Positions 16,885 through 27,400 of a stretch of 64,000 nucleotides of DNA are shown here, one piece after another (positions within the stretch are counted from its first letter, which is position 1; each line of letters starts with the position of its first letter). Location of the stretch: positions 2,739,501 to 2,803,500 of the forward strand of contig NZ_CP125619.1 of the NCBI RefSeq assembly GCF_030053115.1, read 5' to 3'. The notes beneath the pieces are model-generated. The model saw nothing but the letters and a program-made list of their open reading frames with translations. It was not told the origin of the DNA and searched no databases. The position numbers and the translations under genes were made by a program. Source of the DNA: Pseudomonas svalbardensis. GTDB lineage: Bacteria > Pseudomonadota > Gammaproteobacteria > Pseudomonadales > Pseudomonadaceae.

Positions 16885-18888
16885 ATGAACAGCAGAGTTG
16901 ATAAAGCCATACTGTCCCGAAGCGCTGTGCTTCAGAAAAGTTACGGTGCGGGAGGCGTACTTGCAAACCCCATCGGCGTCACAATTACAGCTCAAACACT
17001 TCCCGGGGGTGACTTGCGCATCCCGCTGGCGGCGCTGTCCTCGCCGCTCAATTACACCATTCCGAAGCCTACAGAGCCTGAGGATCCGGATGATATGATT
17101 GAGTTTAAAATCCGTGAGAAAGGTACGTTAGCCTGGACGGATATAGAGGACATGCAAGAGTTGGGGCCTATTGCTGGCAGGACATGGCCTTTGCCCAAGA
17201 CAATCCCAATGACCCCGTGGATGGTCGAGAAAAACACATCTGAATTTCCTACTGAGTATGAAATTAAATACGTTTACTGGTATGGCTCGGTGAACGAGGG
17301 GAATTCGGACATCGTTACATACGGCATTGACCGAACTGCACCCTATAGAGAAAAGCGACCACCTTCGAACCTGTCTCCGAGAGCAGCCAACTTTCCAGCC
17401 AATTTGCCGCCGACCGCTGCTATCGATGAAGCCTACATAGGTAACAATCCGAGCGGAATCACATTGACTGCCGCGACCTATCAGAACTATCACTCCACTG
17501 ACGTGTTGCTGGCCTGGTTGGGCAAAGCCCCGGATCCTGTGCGTGACCAGCCGGTGCTTGAAATTTCTTTACCCTCCTCACGCGAATTTACCATCCCCAT
17601 CGATGTATTCGTAAATGCTGAAGAGGGTGCTAACACAGTCATCTATAGAGTGAGGGATCTTGTAGGTCACTTGAGCAAAGTATCGAATCCCGCTTCGCGT
17701 GAAGTAAAGCGCATTGCCGATCCTACTGTATTTGAACCGCCAAAGGTGCCATTGGCCGACGACGATTTGATTGATCTGGCTGACTGTCATCTGGGGGTCA
17801 AACTTGAGGCGAAGGTGCCCGCCCCGAATGCTCCAACGGACACGCTCATGGGTTACTGGGGCACAATGGAACTGGGTGAAAAGCTTGTGAATACTGCCGT
17901 TGATGGCAAATTAGTTTGGGATGTTCCATATTCCACCATCAAGACTGTATACGGCAATACAGATGGCGATGAAGAAACCGAGTTCAGTTATTCCATGTTT
18001 CGAGGTATCCGTCGTCTTGGCGGGAGAGATGACAAGACAGTGGTCAATATTCACTATGTCGGACCTGTTAATCCGGATGAGCCGAATCCCGTGAACCCTT
18101 CTTTGAACCAACCTGTACTGACGGTTACAGGGGGCAGTACGGATCAGGTGGAAGAATCGGATTTCGGAAAGGATGCAACCATTTCAGTTACATTGTTCGC
18201 CGTTCCGCCTACAGAAGAAGGATGGTTGGCTACGATTTATTATGATGGAGTGAAAGTGGGCGAGACCATCGCCTTAACCCCGGGTCAGGAAAATACTACA
18301 CTTACGCAACCGCTTCCTTGGGATACAATATTTGCTCAAGGTCCCGGAGACAAACCATTACATTGGGTACTTCATACCGCGTTGAATCCTAACCCGACTA
18401 AATGTATACCCAAGGATATTCCTGTAGCCGCTTTTCCTATCCAGACTCCCGCACCCGAGGTGCAGAATCTTGCAGGCCCGATGCGGAGAATCGGTTGTTC
18501 AACATTGAACTTCGTCCCTCCTGGTGATGGCACTGCCCGGCGTAATCTGAGAGTTATCATCCCGAAAAGTGGTTACACGGTCGCGGGGGAGACGATCACT
18601 TTAAGTTTTGCTGCATATACCGATGCCTCTCCACCGGTTCTTGTTGATGGGACGGAAACCACTGTAGATTTGCCGGTGCCTGACCCGTATCCACCTGCGG
18701 GGGTTCCAGTCGATATCGGTGAGTATGTCACTCACTTCAAACCGGCGAACCGGGCAAATGCTGTGCTTACATACACCATTACCCGGGCGGGTACTACGCC
18801 CACTCCACCGTCAGCGGAGGCTAAACATTTCATGCTGTTTACTAATAGCGAGGGGCAGTACTGCGAAGAGGTAAATCCTGTTCCATGA
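16885..18888 (+). CDS. Large hypothetical protein with repeated Ig-like modules
   Basis: A 667-residue protein, probably four to six tandem beta-sandwich modules of ~100 residues. Similar segments recur: IREKGTLAWTDIEDM, the part ending VIYRVRDLVGHLS, DEETEFSYSMFRGIRR, and NAVLTYTITRAGT near the end. The modules are linked by proline-rich strings such as PVNPDEPNPVNP. No signal peptide, anchor or catalytic motif is seen. The preceding 267-residue protein looks like a shorter paralogue. Both lie just upstream of an autotransporter, share its lower GC, and may form one surface or secretion module, but that is only proximity. RBS AGGAG is at 16869-16873. Confidence 0.7.
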   Translation: MNSRVDKAILSRSAVLQKSYGAGGVLANPIGVTITAQTLPGGDLRIPLAALSSPLNYTIPKPTEPEDPDDMIEFKIREKGTLAWTDIEDMQELGPIAGRTWPLPKTIPMTPWMVEKNTSEFPTEYEIKYVYWYGSVNEGNSDIVTYGIDRTAPYREKRPPSNLSPRAANFPANLPPTAAIDEAYIGNNPSGITLTAATYQNYHSTDVLLAWLGKAPDPVRDQPVLEISLPSSREFTIPIDVFVNAEEGANTVIYRVRDLVGHLSKVSNPASREVKRIADPTVFEPPKVPLADDDLIDLADCHLGVKLEAKVPAPNAPTDTLMGYWGTMELGEKLVNTAVDGKLVWDVPYSTIKTVYGNTDGDEETEFSYSMFRGIRRLGGRDDKTVVNIHYVGPVNPDEPNPVNPSLNQPVLTVTGGSTDQVEESDFGKDATISVTLFAVPPTEEGWLATIYYDGVKVGETIALTPGQENTTLTQPLPWDTIFAQGPGDKPLHWVLHTALNPNPTKCIPKDIPVAAFPIQTPAPEVQNLAGPMRRIGCSTLNFVPPGDGTARRNLRVIIPKSGYTVAGETITLSFAAYTDASPPVLVDGTETTVDLPVPDPYPPAGVPVDIGEYVTHFKPANRANAVLTYTITRAGTTPTPPSAEAKHFMLFTNSEGQYCEEVNPVP

Positions 18889-18898
18889 CGTTCGCCAC

Positions 18899-18934
18899 AG
18901 ACAATGCGACTAGATAGTCTTAGTCGCATTGTCT
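18899..18934 (+). terminator. Hairpin with 14-bp perfect stem
   Basis: AGACAATGCGACTA and TAGTCGCATTGTCT with an 8-base loop, 10 bp past the stop codon of the 667-residue gene. The T-run is weak. Confidence 0.65.
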
Positions 18935-18956
18935 TAAGTTGATTCGAGACCTGTCA

Positions 18957-18980
18957 GAAAAATCCGATGTCGGATTTTTC
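18957..18980. terminator. Second hairpin, A-tract/T-tract flanked
   Basis: GAAAAATCCGA and TCGGATTTTTC form a near-perfect stem ending in five T residues. It can act in both directions and separates the hypothetical gene from the autotransporter gene. Confidence 0.75.
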
Positions 18981-19105
18981 GATGCTGAAAAACAGATACG
19001 TCCTACAGAGATGGGCGTAGCTTCACGCTAGCCTAGCGACCCTCGTTTTCATGGCCTCCTACGTAAGTGGTAGTGATTCCGTTTTTTAGATGACAGGTGT
19101 CTACT

Positions 19106-21349
19106 ATGCAAAAAAAGTTAACTGCGGCGCCTACTTTCGGTATCGGCCGGAGTTTAATATTTACTTCCATGCTGTTGCCATTCTCATCATTGACCATGGC
19201 AGGAAACCTGGTTGGAGGGAACACAACTATTACCGGAGGTGTTCCCGAGCAATGGTCGCTTAGCTCAAATGCCACATTGAACGTCAATGGAGCTCAGACG
19301 CTGTTCATAAACACTGACAGTTCGACACTCAACGTCAATGCAGGTATCACTCAACAGATCGCAGCCCGTAACGGCTCTCAAGTTAACCTGAGCGGAGCAA
19401 CCGTCTCGGGCTTTGGCGGTCTGGCTGCGGTGGCACTCGTCAATAGTCAGGCCAATATCGACAACAGCACGATCACTGGCAATCGTGTCGGGCTTCAGGT
19501 TGTACGCAACGCGAATACTTTGACGGGGTCTACCGCCACCGTTAGCGGCAAAAGCAACATAACCGGTGTGACGGGCGGAGCCCTGGTGAGTGCATTCAGT
19601 CGCTTGGATGTCACTGATTCGACGATTCAGGGAACAGGTGCCAGCAGTTACGGATTGAGGTTGGCCAGCGGTCAGGCCACGGCCACTGACAGCACGATCA
19701 TAGGGGGACAAAACGGTGTGACGATCGGGCTTGACGCGAATTCTATCCAGCCCGCGACGCTGAACCTCAACAATACAACTGTCGAGGGCGTTACCGGTTC
19801 GGCCATTCAGGTTGATTTCGCCAGTGCGGGGTCTTCGACTGCGACGATCACGCTGAACAACTCCCGGCTGGTGGCAGGCAACGATACCTTGCTGGATGTA
19901 CGAGGAGGGGCTACTGCTTCGTTTACTGTCAATAACAGTACGTTAAGCGGCAATATCGTCAATGAAGCAGGCAGCACTGCTGACCTGGTTTTACAGAACA
20001 ATTCGGTTCTGACAGGCAACCTGGAAAATGTATCTCGCGCAACCATCAATGACTCTTCTCGATGGGTACTGGTGGGTGATGGCCAGATAGACAATTTGAC
20101 TCTGAACGGCGGCACCGTTCGCTTCGGCGCCGACAATGCTTTTTATCAATTGAATGTGGGGCAGCTCGCGGGTAATGGTCGCTTCGAGTTGGGAACTGAC
20201 TTCTCTACGGGCCAGACAGATCTGCTGAATGTGACCGGGACGGCGAGCGGTCGTCATGAACTGATAATCAGTAGTTCTGGTGTGGACCCCGCCGCCGGTC
20301 AACCGGTTCGGGTGGTGCAAACAGGTGGCGGCGATGCGCAATTCTTTATGGATCGGGAGGTAGACCTCGGAGCCTTTTCTTATAGCTTGGCGAAAAACGG
20401 CAACGACTGGATTCTCGATCCCGCGACAAGGACAGTAAGCCCTGGCGCGCGTTCGGTGCTGGCTTTATTCAATACGGCATCGACAGTGTGGTCAGCAGAA
20501 GCTACGTCTCTGCGTTCGCGCATGGGGGAGTTGCGTTTCAATGGTGGTGAGGGCGGCGCCTGGGGCCGCACCTATGGCAACAAATACAACGTGGCCGATG
20601 GTTCAGGTGTTGGATATCAGCAAACCCAACGAGGTTTTACGTTGGGTGCCGATGCTCCGCTGCCATTCGGCGACGGACAATGGTTGATAGGCGTGATGGC
20701 GGGGCATAGCAAGTCCGACCTGAACCTTGATGGCGGTACTTCCGGTACCGTCACCAGCAACTATCTGGGAACCTACCTCACCTGGATTGATGCCGGTAGT
20801 GGTTACTACCTGGACGGAGTTCTTAAATTAAACCGCTTCCGCAACGAGGCCAAGGTTGGTTTGAGCGATGGACACAGGGCCAAAGGTGATTACGATAATA
20901 CCGGACTGGGTGGTTCCATCGAGCTTGGGCGGAATATCAAACTGGCTGGTGGCTATTTCATCGAGCCCTACACAAAGTGGTCCGGCGTGGTCATTCAGGG
21001 CAGGAGTTTCACTCTGGACAACGATATGCAAGCTAATGGAGACCGCACACGGTCATTGGTGGGCGAAGCAGGCATGACAGCTGGACGCACTTTTGCACTG
21101 GAACGCGATCTACAAGTTCAGCCCTATGTACGGGTCGCGCTGGGTCACGAGTTCGCCAAAAATAATGAGGTCAAGGTTAACGATAATGTGTTCAACAATG
21201 ATCTCTCAGGATCTCGAGGTGAGATTGCCGCAGGTTTGGCTGTCGCCATGACGGATCGCCTGCAAGTGCACATTGATGCGGATTACAGCAAAGGGAAAAA
21301 CATAGAGCGGCCGATCGGCTTGAATATTGGCGTTCGTTACGGTTTTTAA
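19106..21349 (+). CDS. Pertactin-like autotransporter with C-terminal beta-barrel
   Basis: A 747-residue type Va secreted protein. The first ~33 residues form a signal peptide (hydrophobic SLIFTSMLLPFSSLTMA, cleavage near TMA-GN). Residues ~35-430 are rich in short repeats with N and T ladders (NVNGAQTLF, STLNVN, LNLNNTTVEG, ITLNNSRL), typical of a right-handed beta-helix passenger of the pertactin class. Residues ~470-747 form the autotransporter barrel, starting near WSAEATSLRSRMGELR and ending with the expected terminal phenylalanine (NIGVRYGF). Start 19106 is chosen because CAGG lies 9 nt upstream; GTG 19097 is in frame but less likely. It has no cysteine-rich or protease motif, so a role as adhesin is the best guess. 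Confidence 0.88.
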   Translation: MQKKLTAAPTFGIGRSLIFTSMLLPFSSLTMAGNLVGGNTTITGGVPEQWSLSSNATLNVNGAQTLFINTDSSTLNVNAGITQQIAARNGSQVNLSGATVSGFGGLAAVALVNSQANIDNSTITGNRVGLQVVRNANTLTGSTATVSGKSNITGVTGGALVSAFSRLDVTDSTIQGTGASSYGLRLASGQATATDSTIIGGQNGVTIGLDANSIQPATLNLNNTTVEGVTGSAIQVDFASAGSSTATITLNNSRLVAGNDTLLDVRGGATASFTVNNSTLSGNIVNEAGSTADLVLQNNSVLTGNLENVSRATINDSSRWVLVGDGQIDNLTLNGGTVRFGADNAFYQLNVGQLAGNGRFELGTDFSTGQTDLLNVTGTASGRHELIISSSGVDPAAGQPVRVVQTGGGDAQFFMDREVDLGAFSYSLAKNGNDWILDPATRTVSPGARSVLALFNTASTVWSAEATSLRSRMGELRFNGGEGGAWGRTYGNKYNVADGSGVGYQQTQRGFTLGADAPLPFGDGQWLIGVMAGHSKSDLNLDGGTSGTVTSNYLGTYLTWIDAGSGYYLDGVLKLNRFRNEAKVGLSDGHRAKGDYDNTGLGGSIELGRNIKLAGGYFIEPYTKWSGVVIQGRSFTLDNDMQANGDRTRSLVGEAGMTAGRTFALERDLQVQPYVRVALGHEFAKNNEVKVNDNVFNNDLSGSRGEIAAGLAVAMTDRLQVHIDADYSKGKNIERPIGLNIGVRYGF

Positions 21350-21373
21350 GAAAATAAATGGAGGTGATCTAAT

Positions 21374-21401
21374 AAAAAAGGAAGCGTAGGCTTCCTTTTT
21401 T
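21374..21401. terminator. Bidirectional terminator
   Basis: AAAAAAGGAAGC-GTAG-GCTTCCTTTTTT lies between the autotransporter stop (21349) and the convergent small gene stop (21427), serving both strands. Confidence 0.9.
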
Positions 21402-21426
21402 ATTGAACGTTTCTTTCATGACTTTG

Positions 21427-21912
21427 TTAGGCAGCCTGTCTGGTGCTTTTGTTTTTACGAGTGCTGGAGATATCGCTTTTTGCATTGAATTCGAGATTGA
21501 GAGTTAACGTTTTATCGTCGTCGTTATCATGGTTTTCCAGAAGGACGTCTTTGAGTTCTCCGGAGAAAACACCAGAGTTATCGAACTTGATGTGAATCGT
21601 TCCGCTGTGCTGCATGTAGATGACGGGTTCTGCCGATACGCTATTGTCCACAAAGGTTACCCGCACCTCACTGGAGTCAGGGCTGACAGTATAAGGGCCA
21701 TCTGCCAAGTCTTTCCTGGCTGACACGTACACTTCCTTTGTGGTGAAATCTGGACCTGGCGCACGTTGCCTGGCGAACATGACATGAGACTCACCGTGCG
21801 GTGGAGGGAACGTCTGTGATGTCAACTCTACCAAGTGCGCATTAAACGTGATCCCGCCGCCAATTGTTCCACTGCAGCTACCGGATCGGGTGATGTTGTT
21901 GATCCTGTTCAT
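21427..21912 (-). CDS. Hypothetical 161-residue protein
   Basis: I do not recognise this protein. It is soluble and beta-rich, starts MNRINNITRSGSCSGTIGGG without a signal peptide, and ends in a basic, serine-rich tail (SSTRKNKSTRQAA). The middle (FVDNSVSAEPVIYMQHSGTIHIKFDNSGVF in two halves) alternates hydrophobic and polar residues like a beta-sandwich. It is convergent with the autotransporter gene, shares its terminator, and shares the lower GC of the 15.9-21.9 kb stretch, so it may have arrived with it. A weak RBS precedes the ATG at 21912. Confidence 0.65.
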   Translation of the reverse strand: MNRINNITRSGSCSGTIGGGITFNAHLVELTSQTFPPPHGESHVMFARQRAPGPDFTTKEVYVSARKDLADGPYTVSPDSSEVRVTFVDNSVSAEPVIYMQHSGTIHIKFDNSGVFSGELKDVLLENHDNDDDKTLTLNLEFNAKSDISSTRKNKSTRQAA

Positions 21913-22071
21913 TTAAATTGTCTCCGCGATTATGACTCGAAATATCCTGGCAATAGAATGTCCGGGATGACATATCAGAGCGCTGAAAAGCCAACTTGTA
22001 AACTGTCAAACCTGACAGTTTACAAGGCCTTCTAAATGTGATTTTTTTGTCCGGTGGGGTGGGACAAATTT

Positions 22072-22692
22072 TTACTGTCCGATCCAGACACTTAGCCACG
22101 TCGAACCTGCCAGCAATAAACCCATGGAGCGATTGAAGTATTTGGAGGCTTTGGTTGAACGGAGCCTTTTATTGATACTTGATCCCAGCAGCGCCCAGGC
22201 AGCCATGCAAGGCAGAGCTATCGCAAAAAAAACAAAACTCAACAACAAGACGTGATGCAAGCGATCGGAGCCGTTGCTGGCAAACACGCCGATGACCGCC
22301 ATGGCCATCATCCAGGTTTTTGGGTTTATCCATTGCAGGCCTGCGGCGGTCAAAAGGCCCGGACGTTTTTGATTGCCGGATACATCGGGATCGAAGGTAT
22401 CGGTCGCAGAATGGTAAATGTGCCAGGCCAGGTAGCTCAACCAGGTAACGCCTAGCCACTGCATGGCGTTTTGCAGCAAGGGAATCTGTTTCAGGGATTC
22501 ACCCAAACCATAACCGACCAGCAGGACGATGATTGCAGCACTGGCGCAGGCACCAAAGAGGATAGGCAATGTAGCCTTGAAGCCATGTCGAGCACTGTTG
22601 CTCAGCACCAGAATATTGGTCGGCCCCGGCGTGATGGAGGCGACGAACGCAAACAACATAAAAGGTAGCAAGGTCGGAAAGGTGGACAACAT
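22072..22692 (-). CDS. LysE-family amino acid/metabolite exporter
   Basis: A 206-residue inner-membrane protein with six predicted helices. It carries the LysE/RhtB signature FVASITPGPTNILVLSNSARHGF at its N-terminus (given here in part: ASITPGPTN) and GLQWINPKTWMM in the middle. Family members export amino acids or homoserine lactone-like compounds. The gene is followed upstream, on the same strand, by an AraC regulator 51 bp away. A regulator-exporter pair of this type is common in pseudomonads. The substrate is unknown. Confidence 0.9.
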   Translation of the reverse strand: MLSTFPTLLPFMLFAFVASITPGPTNILVLSNSARHGFKATLPILFGACASAAIIVLLVGYGLGESLKQIPLLQNAMQWLGVTWLSYLAWHIYHSATDTFDPDVSGNQKRPGLLTAAGLQWINPKTWMMAMAVIGVFASNGSDRLHHVLLLSFVFFAIALPCMAAWALLGSSINKRLRSTKASKYFNRSMGLLLAGSTWLSVWIGQ

Positions 22693-22743
22693 GGCAGCAG
22701 GCTCCGTGGATTAACTCAGGAGCCAATCCTCACAAAGCCTGAT

Positions 22744-23583
22744 TCACACGTCTGGAAGATTTGAGCAGCGCTTGCGATACAGCGCCGGCGTCAAACCATA
22801 AGCCCGAACAAACCAGCGGCCCAGGTGACTCTGATCGGCAAACCCCAGTTCCATCGCCACCGTCGCCGGCTGCTCGCCACGGGCCAGCATTCGCCGGGCG
22901 GTCGCCAGGCGCAATTGCACGAGGTAGGCGTGGGGTGCCATGCCATAAGCAGCCTTGAAGGCGCGGGTCAGGCGGAAGCGATCAACTCCGGTGACGGCGG
23001 CCAGTTGGTCGAGGCCGATGTCGTATTGAGCGTTGGCGTGCAGGTACTCCCGTGCCTTCTGCGCCACCAGCGGCAGGCGCGGATCCTCGCCATAGTGGGC
23101 GCGCCAGTGCAGGTGACTGGTCAGGCGTTCGAGCAAACCGTCGAGGGCGGTCTGGCGGACGATTTTCAGTTCACCATGATGCAGGGTTTGAAACGCCAGG
23201 CTGGTGGCGTGGGCCAGTCGCGAGTCGCTGGCCAGGGTGTTGGCGAAACTCAATTGACTGTAGTCGGGGGCATTTTCGAAGACTGCACTGAGTTCACGTT
23301 TCAGCCACTGCGGGTCGAGGTACAGCATGCGGTAGGTGAAACCGTCTTCGGTCGGCGCTTCACCGTCGTGGATGTCCCCCGGCTCGAGCAGAAACACCTT
23401 GCCCGGTGTGCTTTGGTGCTTTGCTCGCCGACAGTGAAACTGCTGAACCCCTTGTTCGGTGACGCCCACCAGATAGCTGTCATGCCAGTGCGGGTCGTAG
23501 GCATGGCCTTCGAAATGCGCGCGCAGGGTCTCGATGCCGGTGTCGGCGTCCTGGGCCAGGTCGATCCAATTGTGAGTCGTCAT
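22744..23583 (-). CDS. AraC-family transcriptional regulator
   Basis: A 279-residue regulator. The N-terminal cupin arm (~1-110) has HAYDPHWHDSYLVGV and PGDIHDGEAP, as in AraC proteins that sense small molecules. The C-terminal double helix-turn-helix is at ~175-275: IGLDQLAAVTGVDRFRLTRAFK and VAMELGFADQSHLGRWFVRAYGLTP. It lies directly upstream of a LysE exporter on the same strand and probably controls it. The pair resembles amino-acid-responsive exporter/regulator pairs. Confidence 0.9.
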   Translation of the reverse strand: MTTHNWIDLAQDADTGIETLRAHFEGHAYDPHWHDSYLVGVTEQGVQQFHCRRAKHQSTPGKVFLLEPGDIHDGEAPTEDGFTYRMLYLDPQWLKRELSAVFENAPDYSQLSFANTLASDSRLAHATSLAFQTLHHGELKIVRQTALDGLLERLTSHLHWRAHYGEDPRLPLVAQKAREYLHANAQYDIGLDQLAAVTGVDRFRLTRAFKAAYGMAPHAYLVQLRLATARRMLARGEQPATVAMELGFADQSHLGRWFVRAYGLTPALYRKRCSNLPDV

Positions 23584-23659
23584 GCTGCACCTGTGAGACG
23601 GATAGCCGACTTATTTAACGCCCGCGCCGAGGGCGATGACTAGAACGTTTGTGCAGGGA

Positions 23660-24301
23660 TCAGTTGAACAGTCCCGCCGCGATGTTGATCGAGAACCCGA
23701 GAATGGCCGTATTGAACAGAAAGCCGATCAGCGACTGCGCCAGGACAATCTTGCGCAAATCCCGAGTCGCCACGCCAACATCGGACGTCTGGACCGCCGC
23801 GCTGATGGTGAACGAGAAGTACAGGAAGTCCCAGTAATTGGGCGTTGTCAGACCTTCAGCAAAACGCAGTGCGGGGTCTTTGCCGCCCCAGGTGTAGAAC
23901 AGACGGGCGTAGTGCACGCTGAAAATCACCCCGATCAGCAGCCAGGAACCGATCACCGTCAACGCGGTAAAGCCGTAGTGCAACAGCTTGCGCGTGGTTT
24001 CCAGGTCTCTGCTGCCGGCCAGTTCAAAGGCGATGGTCGCCAGGCTCGCCACCGCGGCGATGCATACAACAAACAGCACCAGCCCGGCGTTTTCGTCTTC
24101 GACCTCGGCAATGCGTTTCACATCCGGCGCTTTGGCGCGCGCGGTGAGCCAGAACATCAGGACCAGGTAAGCCCAGACGCCGGCATTCCAGCCGAAGAGG
24201 ATTTTGCTGATGATCGAGTCGGCCGGCGCCAGAATGCCCACCGCGACGCCGAGGGTGGCAGCGGCGGACAGGCGAGGGTGGGTGCGGGCGAGGAAGGGCA
24301 T
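23660..24301 (-). CDS. DUF1345 membrane protein
   Basis: A 213-residue integral membrane protein with five to six helices. It matches the DUF1345 family, including [25 protein letters not shown] and a closing [13 protein letters not shown]. The family has no established function. The start at 24301 gives [19 protein letters not shown], typical of family members. It is a single gene between the AraC regulator and a REPIN. Confidence 0.85.
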   Translation of the reverse strand: MPFLARTHPRLSAAATLGVAVGILAPADSIISKILFGWNAGVWAYLVLMFWLTARAKAPDVKRIAEVEDENAGLVLFVVCIAAVASLATIAFELAGSRDLETTRKLLHYGFTALTVIGSWLLIGVIFSVHYARLFYTWGGKDPALRFAEGLTTPNYWDFLYFSFTISAAVQTSDVGVATRDLRKIVLAQSLIGFLFNTAILGFSINIAAGLFN

Positions 24302-24386
24302 GTGAACTCGATGCGTCAGGGCTTTGCAAACACCTTAGCCCAGCGCACTCGGTTGTGACCATAACCCTGAGATCGATGAAAACCCT

Positions 24387-24476
24387 TGTGGGAGCGAGCC
24401 TGCTCGCGAAGATGCCATCACATTCAACCTATCCGTTGACTGTTACGCCGCTTTCGCGAGCAGGCTCGCTCCCACA
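24387..24476. repeat. REPIN-like inverted REP pair 4
   Basis: TGTGGGAGCGAGCCTGCTCG (left) and its inverted copy (right), separated by ~42 bp. The arm order is opposite to that of the other four copies. It lies 16 bp past the stop codon of the RND pump gene. Confidence 0.9.
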
Positions 24477-24492
24477 ATTGATTTGTGTTTGC

Positions 24493-27400
24493 TCAGTTAC
24501 TTTTATTTCTCTTTCGCACCAACTTCATCACCACCACAAAAAACACCGGCACAAACACCACCGCCAGCGTCGCCGTGATCATCCCGCCAATCATCCCGGT
24601 GCCGATCGCTTGCTGGCTCGCCGAACTGGCCCCGGTGGCAATCGCCAACGGCACCACGCCGAGGATGAACGCCAGCGACGTCATCACAATCGGCCGCAGT
24701 CGCAGGCGCGCGGCTTGCAGGGTAGCGTCGATCAGGTCGTGGCCTTCGTCGTACAGGCTCTTGGCGAACTCGATGATCAGGATCGCGTTCTTCGCCGACA
24801 GCCCGATGATGGTGATCAGCCCGACCTTGAAGAACACGTCGTTGGGCATCCCGCGAAAAGTCACGGCCAGTACCGCGCCAAGTACGCCGAGCGGCACCAC
24901 CAGCAGCACCGAGGTCGGAATCGACCAGCTCTCATACAACGCGGCCAGACAAAGGAACACGATCAGCAACGACAAACCGAGCAGGATCGGCGCCTGACTG
25001 CCGGATAACCGTTCCTGCAATGACAACCCGGTCCATTCCTGGCCCAATCCCGCCGGGCCAAGTGCAACCAGTCGTTCGATTTCCGCCATGGCTTCGCCGG
25101 TGCTGTGACCGGGCGACGGTTCGCCGGAAATGCTGATCGCCGGGTAGCCGTTGTAGCGCGTCATTTGCGCCGGACCCTGAGTCCATTTGGCCTGGACGAA
25201 GGCCGACAAAGGCACCATTTTCCCGGCGTTGTTGCGCACGTGAATCTTCAGCAGATCGGCGACCTGACTGCGCTGATCGCCTTCAGCCTGCACCACCACC
25301 CGTTGCATCCGCCCCTGATTGGGGAAGTCGTTGATGTAGGCCGAACCGACGGCGGTGGACAGCACATTGCCAATGTCGGCAAAGGACACGCCCAGCGCGT
25401 TGGCCTGTTTGCGGTCGACTTCCAGTTGTACCTGCGGTGCTTCGGCCAGGGCGCTTTCGCGCACGTTCATCAGGATCGGACTTTTCTCGGCGGCAGCGAG
25501 TAATTCACTCCGCGCCTGCATCAACGTGGCATGGCCGAGGCCGCCACGGTCCTGCAGGCGGAACTCGAAACCGCTGGAGGTGCCAAGGCCATCCACCGGC
25601 GGTGGCAGTACCGAAAACGCTACGGCGTCCTTGATCTGGCTCAACGCAATGTTGGCGCGATCGGCAATCGAACTGGCCGAGTCGTCGCTACCCCGATCAG
25701 ACCAGTCTTTGAGCGTGGTAAATGCCAGCGCGGCGTTCTGCCCGCTACCGGAAAAACTGAAACCGAGAATCACCGTGCTGTCGCCGACGCCGGGTTCAGT
25801 GGCGTTGTGGGCTTCGATCTGCTCGACCACCTGCACTGTTCGGTTCTTGCTTGCACCCGGCGGCAGTTGAATATCGGTGATGGTGTAACCCTGATCTTCC
25901 ACCGGCAGGAACGAGGAGGGCAGGCGACTGAAGCACACGCCTAATCCGATCAGCAGCACGCCGTAGATCAACAGGTAACGTCCCGTGCGTTTCAGCGCAT
26001 AGGCGACCCAGCCCTGATAACGCTCGGTCAGTTGCTCGAAACGCCGGTTGAACCAGCCGAAGAACCCGCGCTTCTCGTGATGTTCGCCCTTGGCAATCGG
26101 CTTGAGCAGCGTCGCGCACAACGCCGGGGTCAAGGTCAGGGCGAGGAACGCCGAGAACAGAATCGACGTCGCCATCGACAAGGAGAACTGCCGGTAAATC
26201 ACTCCGACCGACCCCTGCATGAACGCCATCGGAATGAACACCGCGACCAGCACCAGCGTGATGCCGATGATTGCGCCGGTGATCTGCTTCATTGCCTTGC
26301 GCGTTGCCTCTTTGGGCGACAGGCCTTCGGTGGCCATGATTCGCTCGACGTTCTCCACCACCACAATCGCGTCATCCACCAGGATGCCGATGGCCAGCAC
26401 CATGCCGAACATGGTCAGCACGTTGATCGAGAACCCCAGCGCCAGCATGGTCGCAAAAGTGCCCATCAGCGCCACCGGCACTACCAGGGTCGGGATCAGC
26501 GTGTAGCGGATGTTTTGCAGGAACAGGAACATCACCGCGAACACCAGCAACATTGCCTCGACAAGGGTGTAAACCACCTTGGTGATCGAGACTTTGACGA
26601 AGGGCGAAGTGTCGTACGGGATCTTGTATTCCACGCCCGCCGGGAAGTAGCGCGCCAGTTCATCCATCTTCGCCCGCACCAACGTGGCAGTGCTCAGGGC
26701 ATTAGCACCTGGCGCCAATTGCACGCTGACGGCGGTCGACGGTTTGCCGTTGAGGCGCGTGGAGAACTGATATTCCTGACTGCCGATCTCGACGCGCGCC
26801 ACGTCTTTGATGCGCACAGTTGAGCCGTCGGGATTGGCTTTCAGGACGATGTCGGCGAATTCTTCCGGTGTCGACAACTGGCCTTTGACCAGAATGGTCG
26901 CGGTGATTTCCTGGGTGGTGCGGGTCGGCAAATCGCCGATACTGCCCGCCGACACTTGCGCGTTCTGCGCGACGATGGCGGCGTTGACGTCGGCCGGGGT
27001 CAGGTTGAAACCGATCAGCTTCTGCGGGTCGATCCAGATCCGCATGGCCCGTTCGGCACCGTACAACTGCGCCTTGCCGACGCCGTCCAGGCGCTTGATC
27101 TCGTTCATCACGTTGCGCGCCAGGTAATCGCTGAGCGCCACGTCGTCGAGCTTGCCGTCACTGGAGGTGAGGGTGATCAGCAGCAGGAAACCGGCGGAGA
27201 CTTTCTCCACCTGCAAACCCTGTTGCGTCACCGCTTGAGGCAGGCGCGACTCGACTACTTTCAGACGGTTTTGCACATCGACCTGAGCCATTTCCGGATC
27301 AGTGCCCGGCTGGAACGTCGCGGTGATGGTGGCACTGCCGAGGCTGCTCTGGGATTCGAAATACAGCAAATGGTCTGCGCCGTTGAGTTCTTCCTCGATC

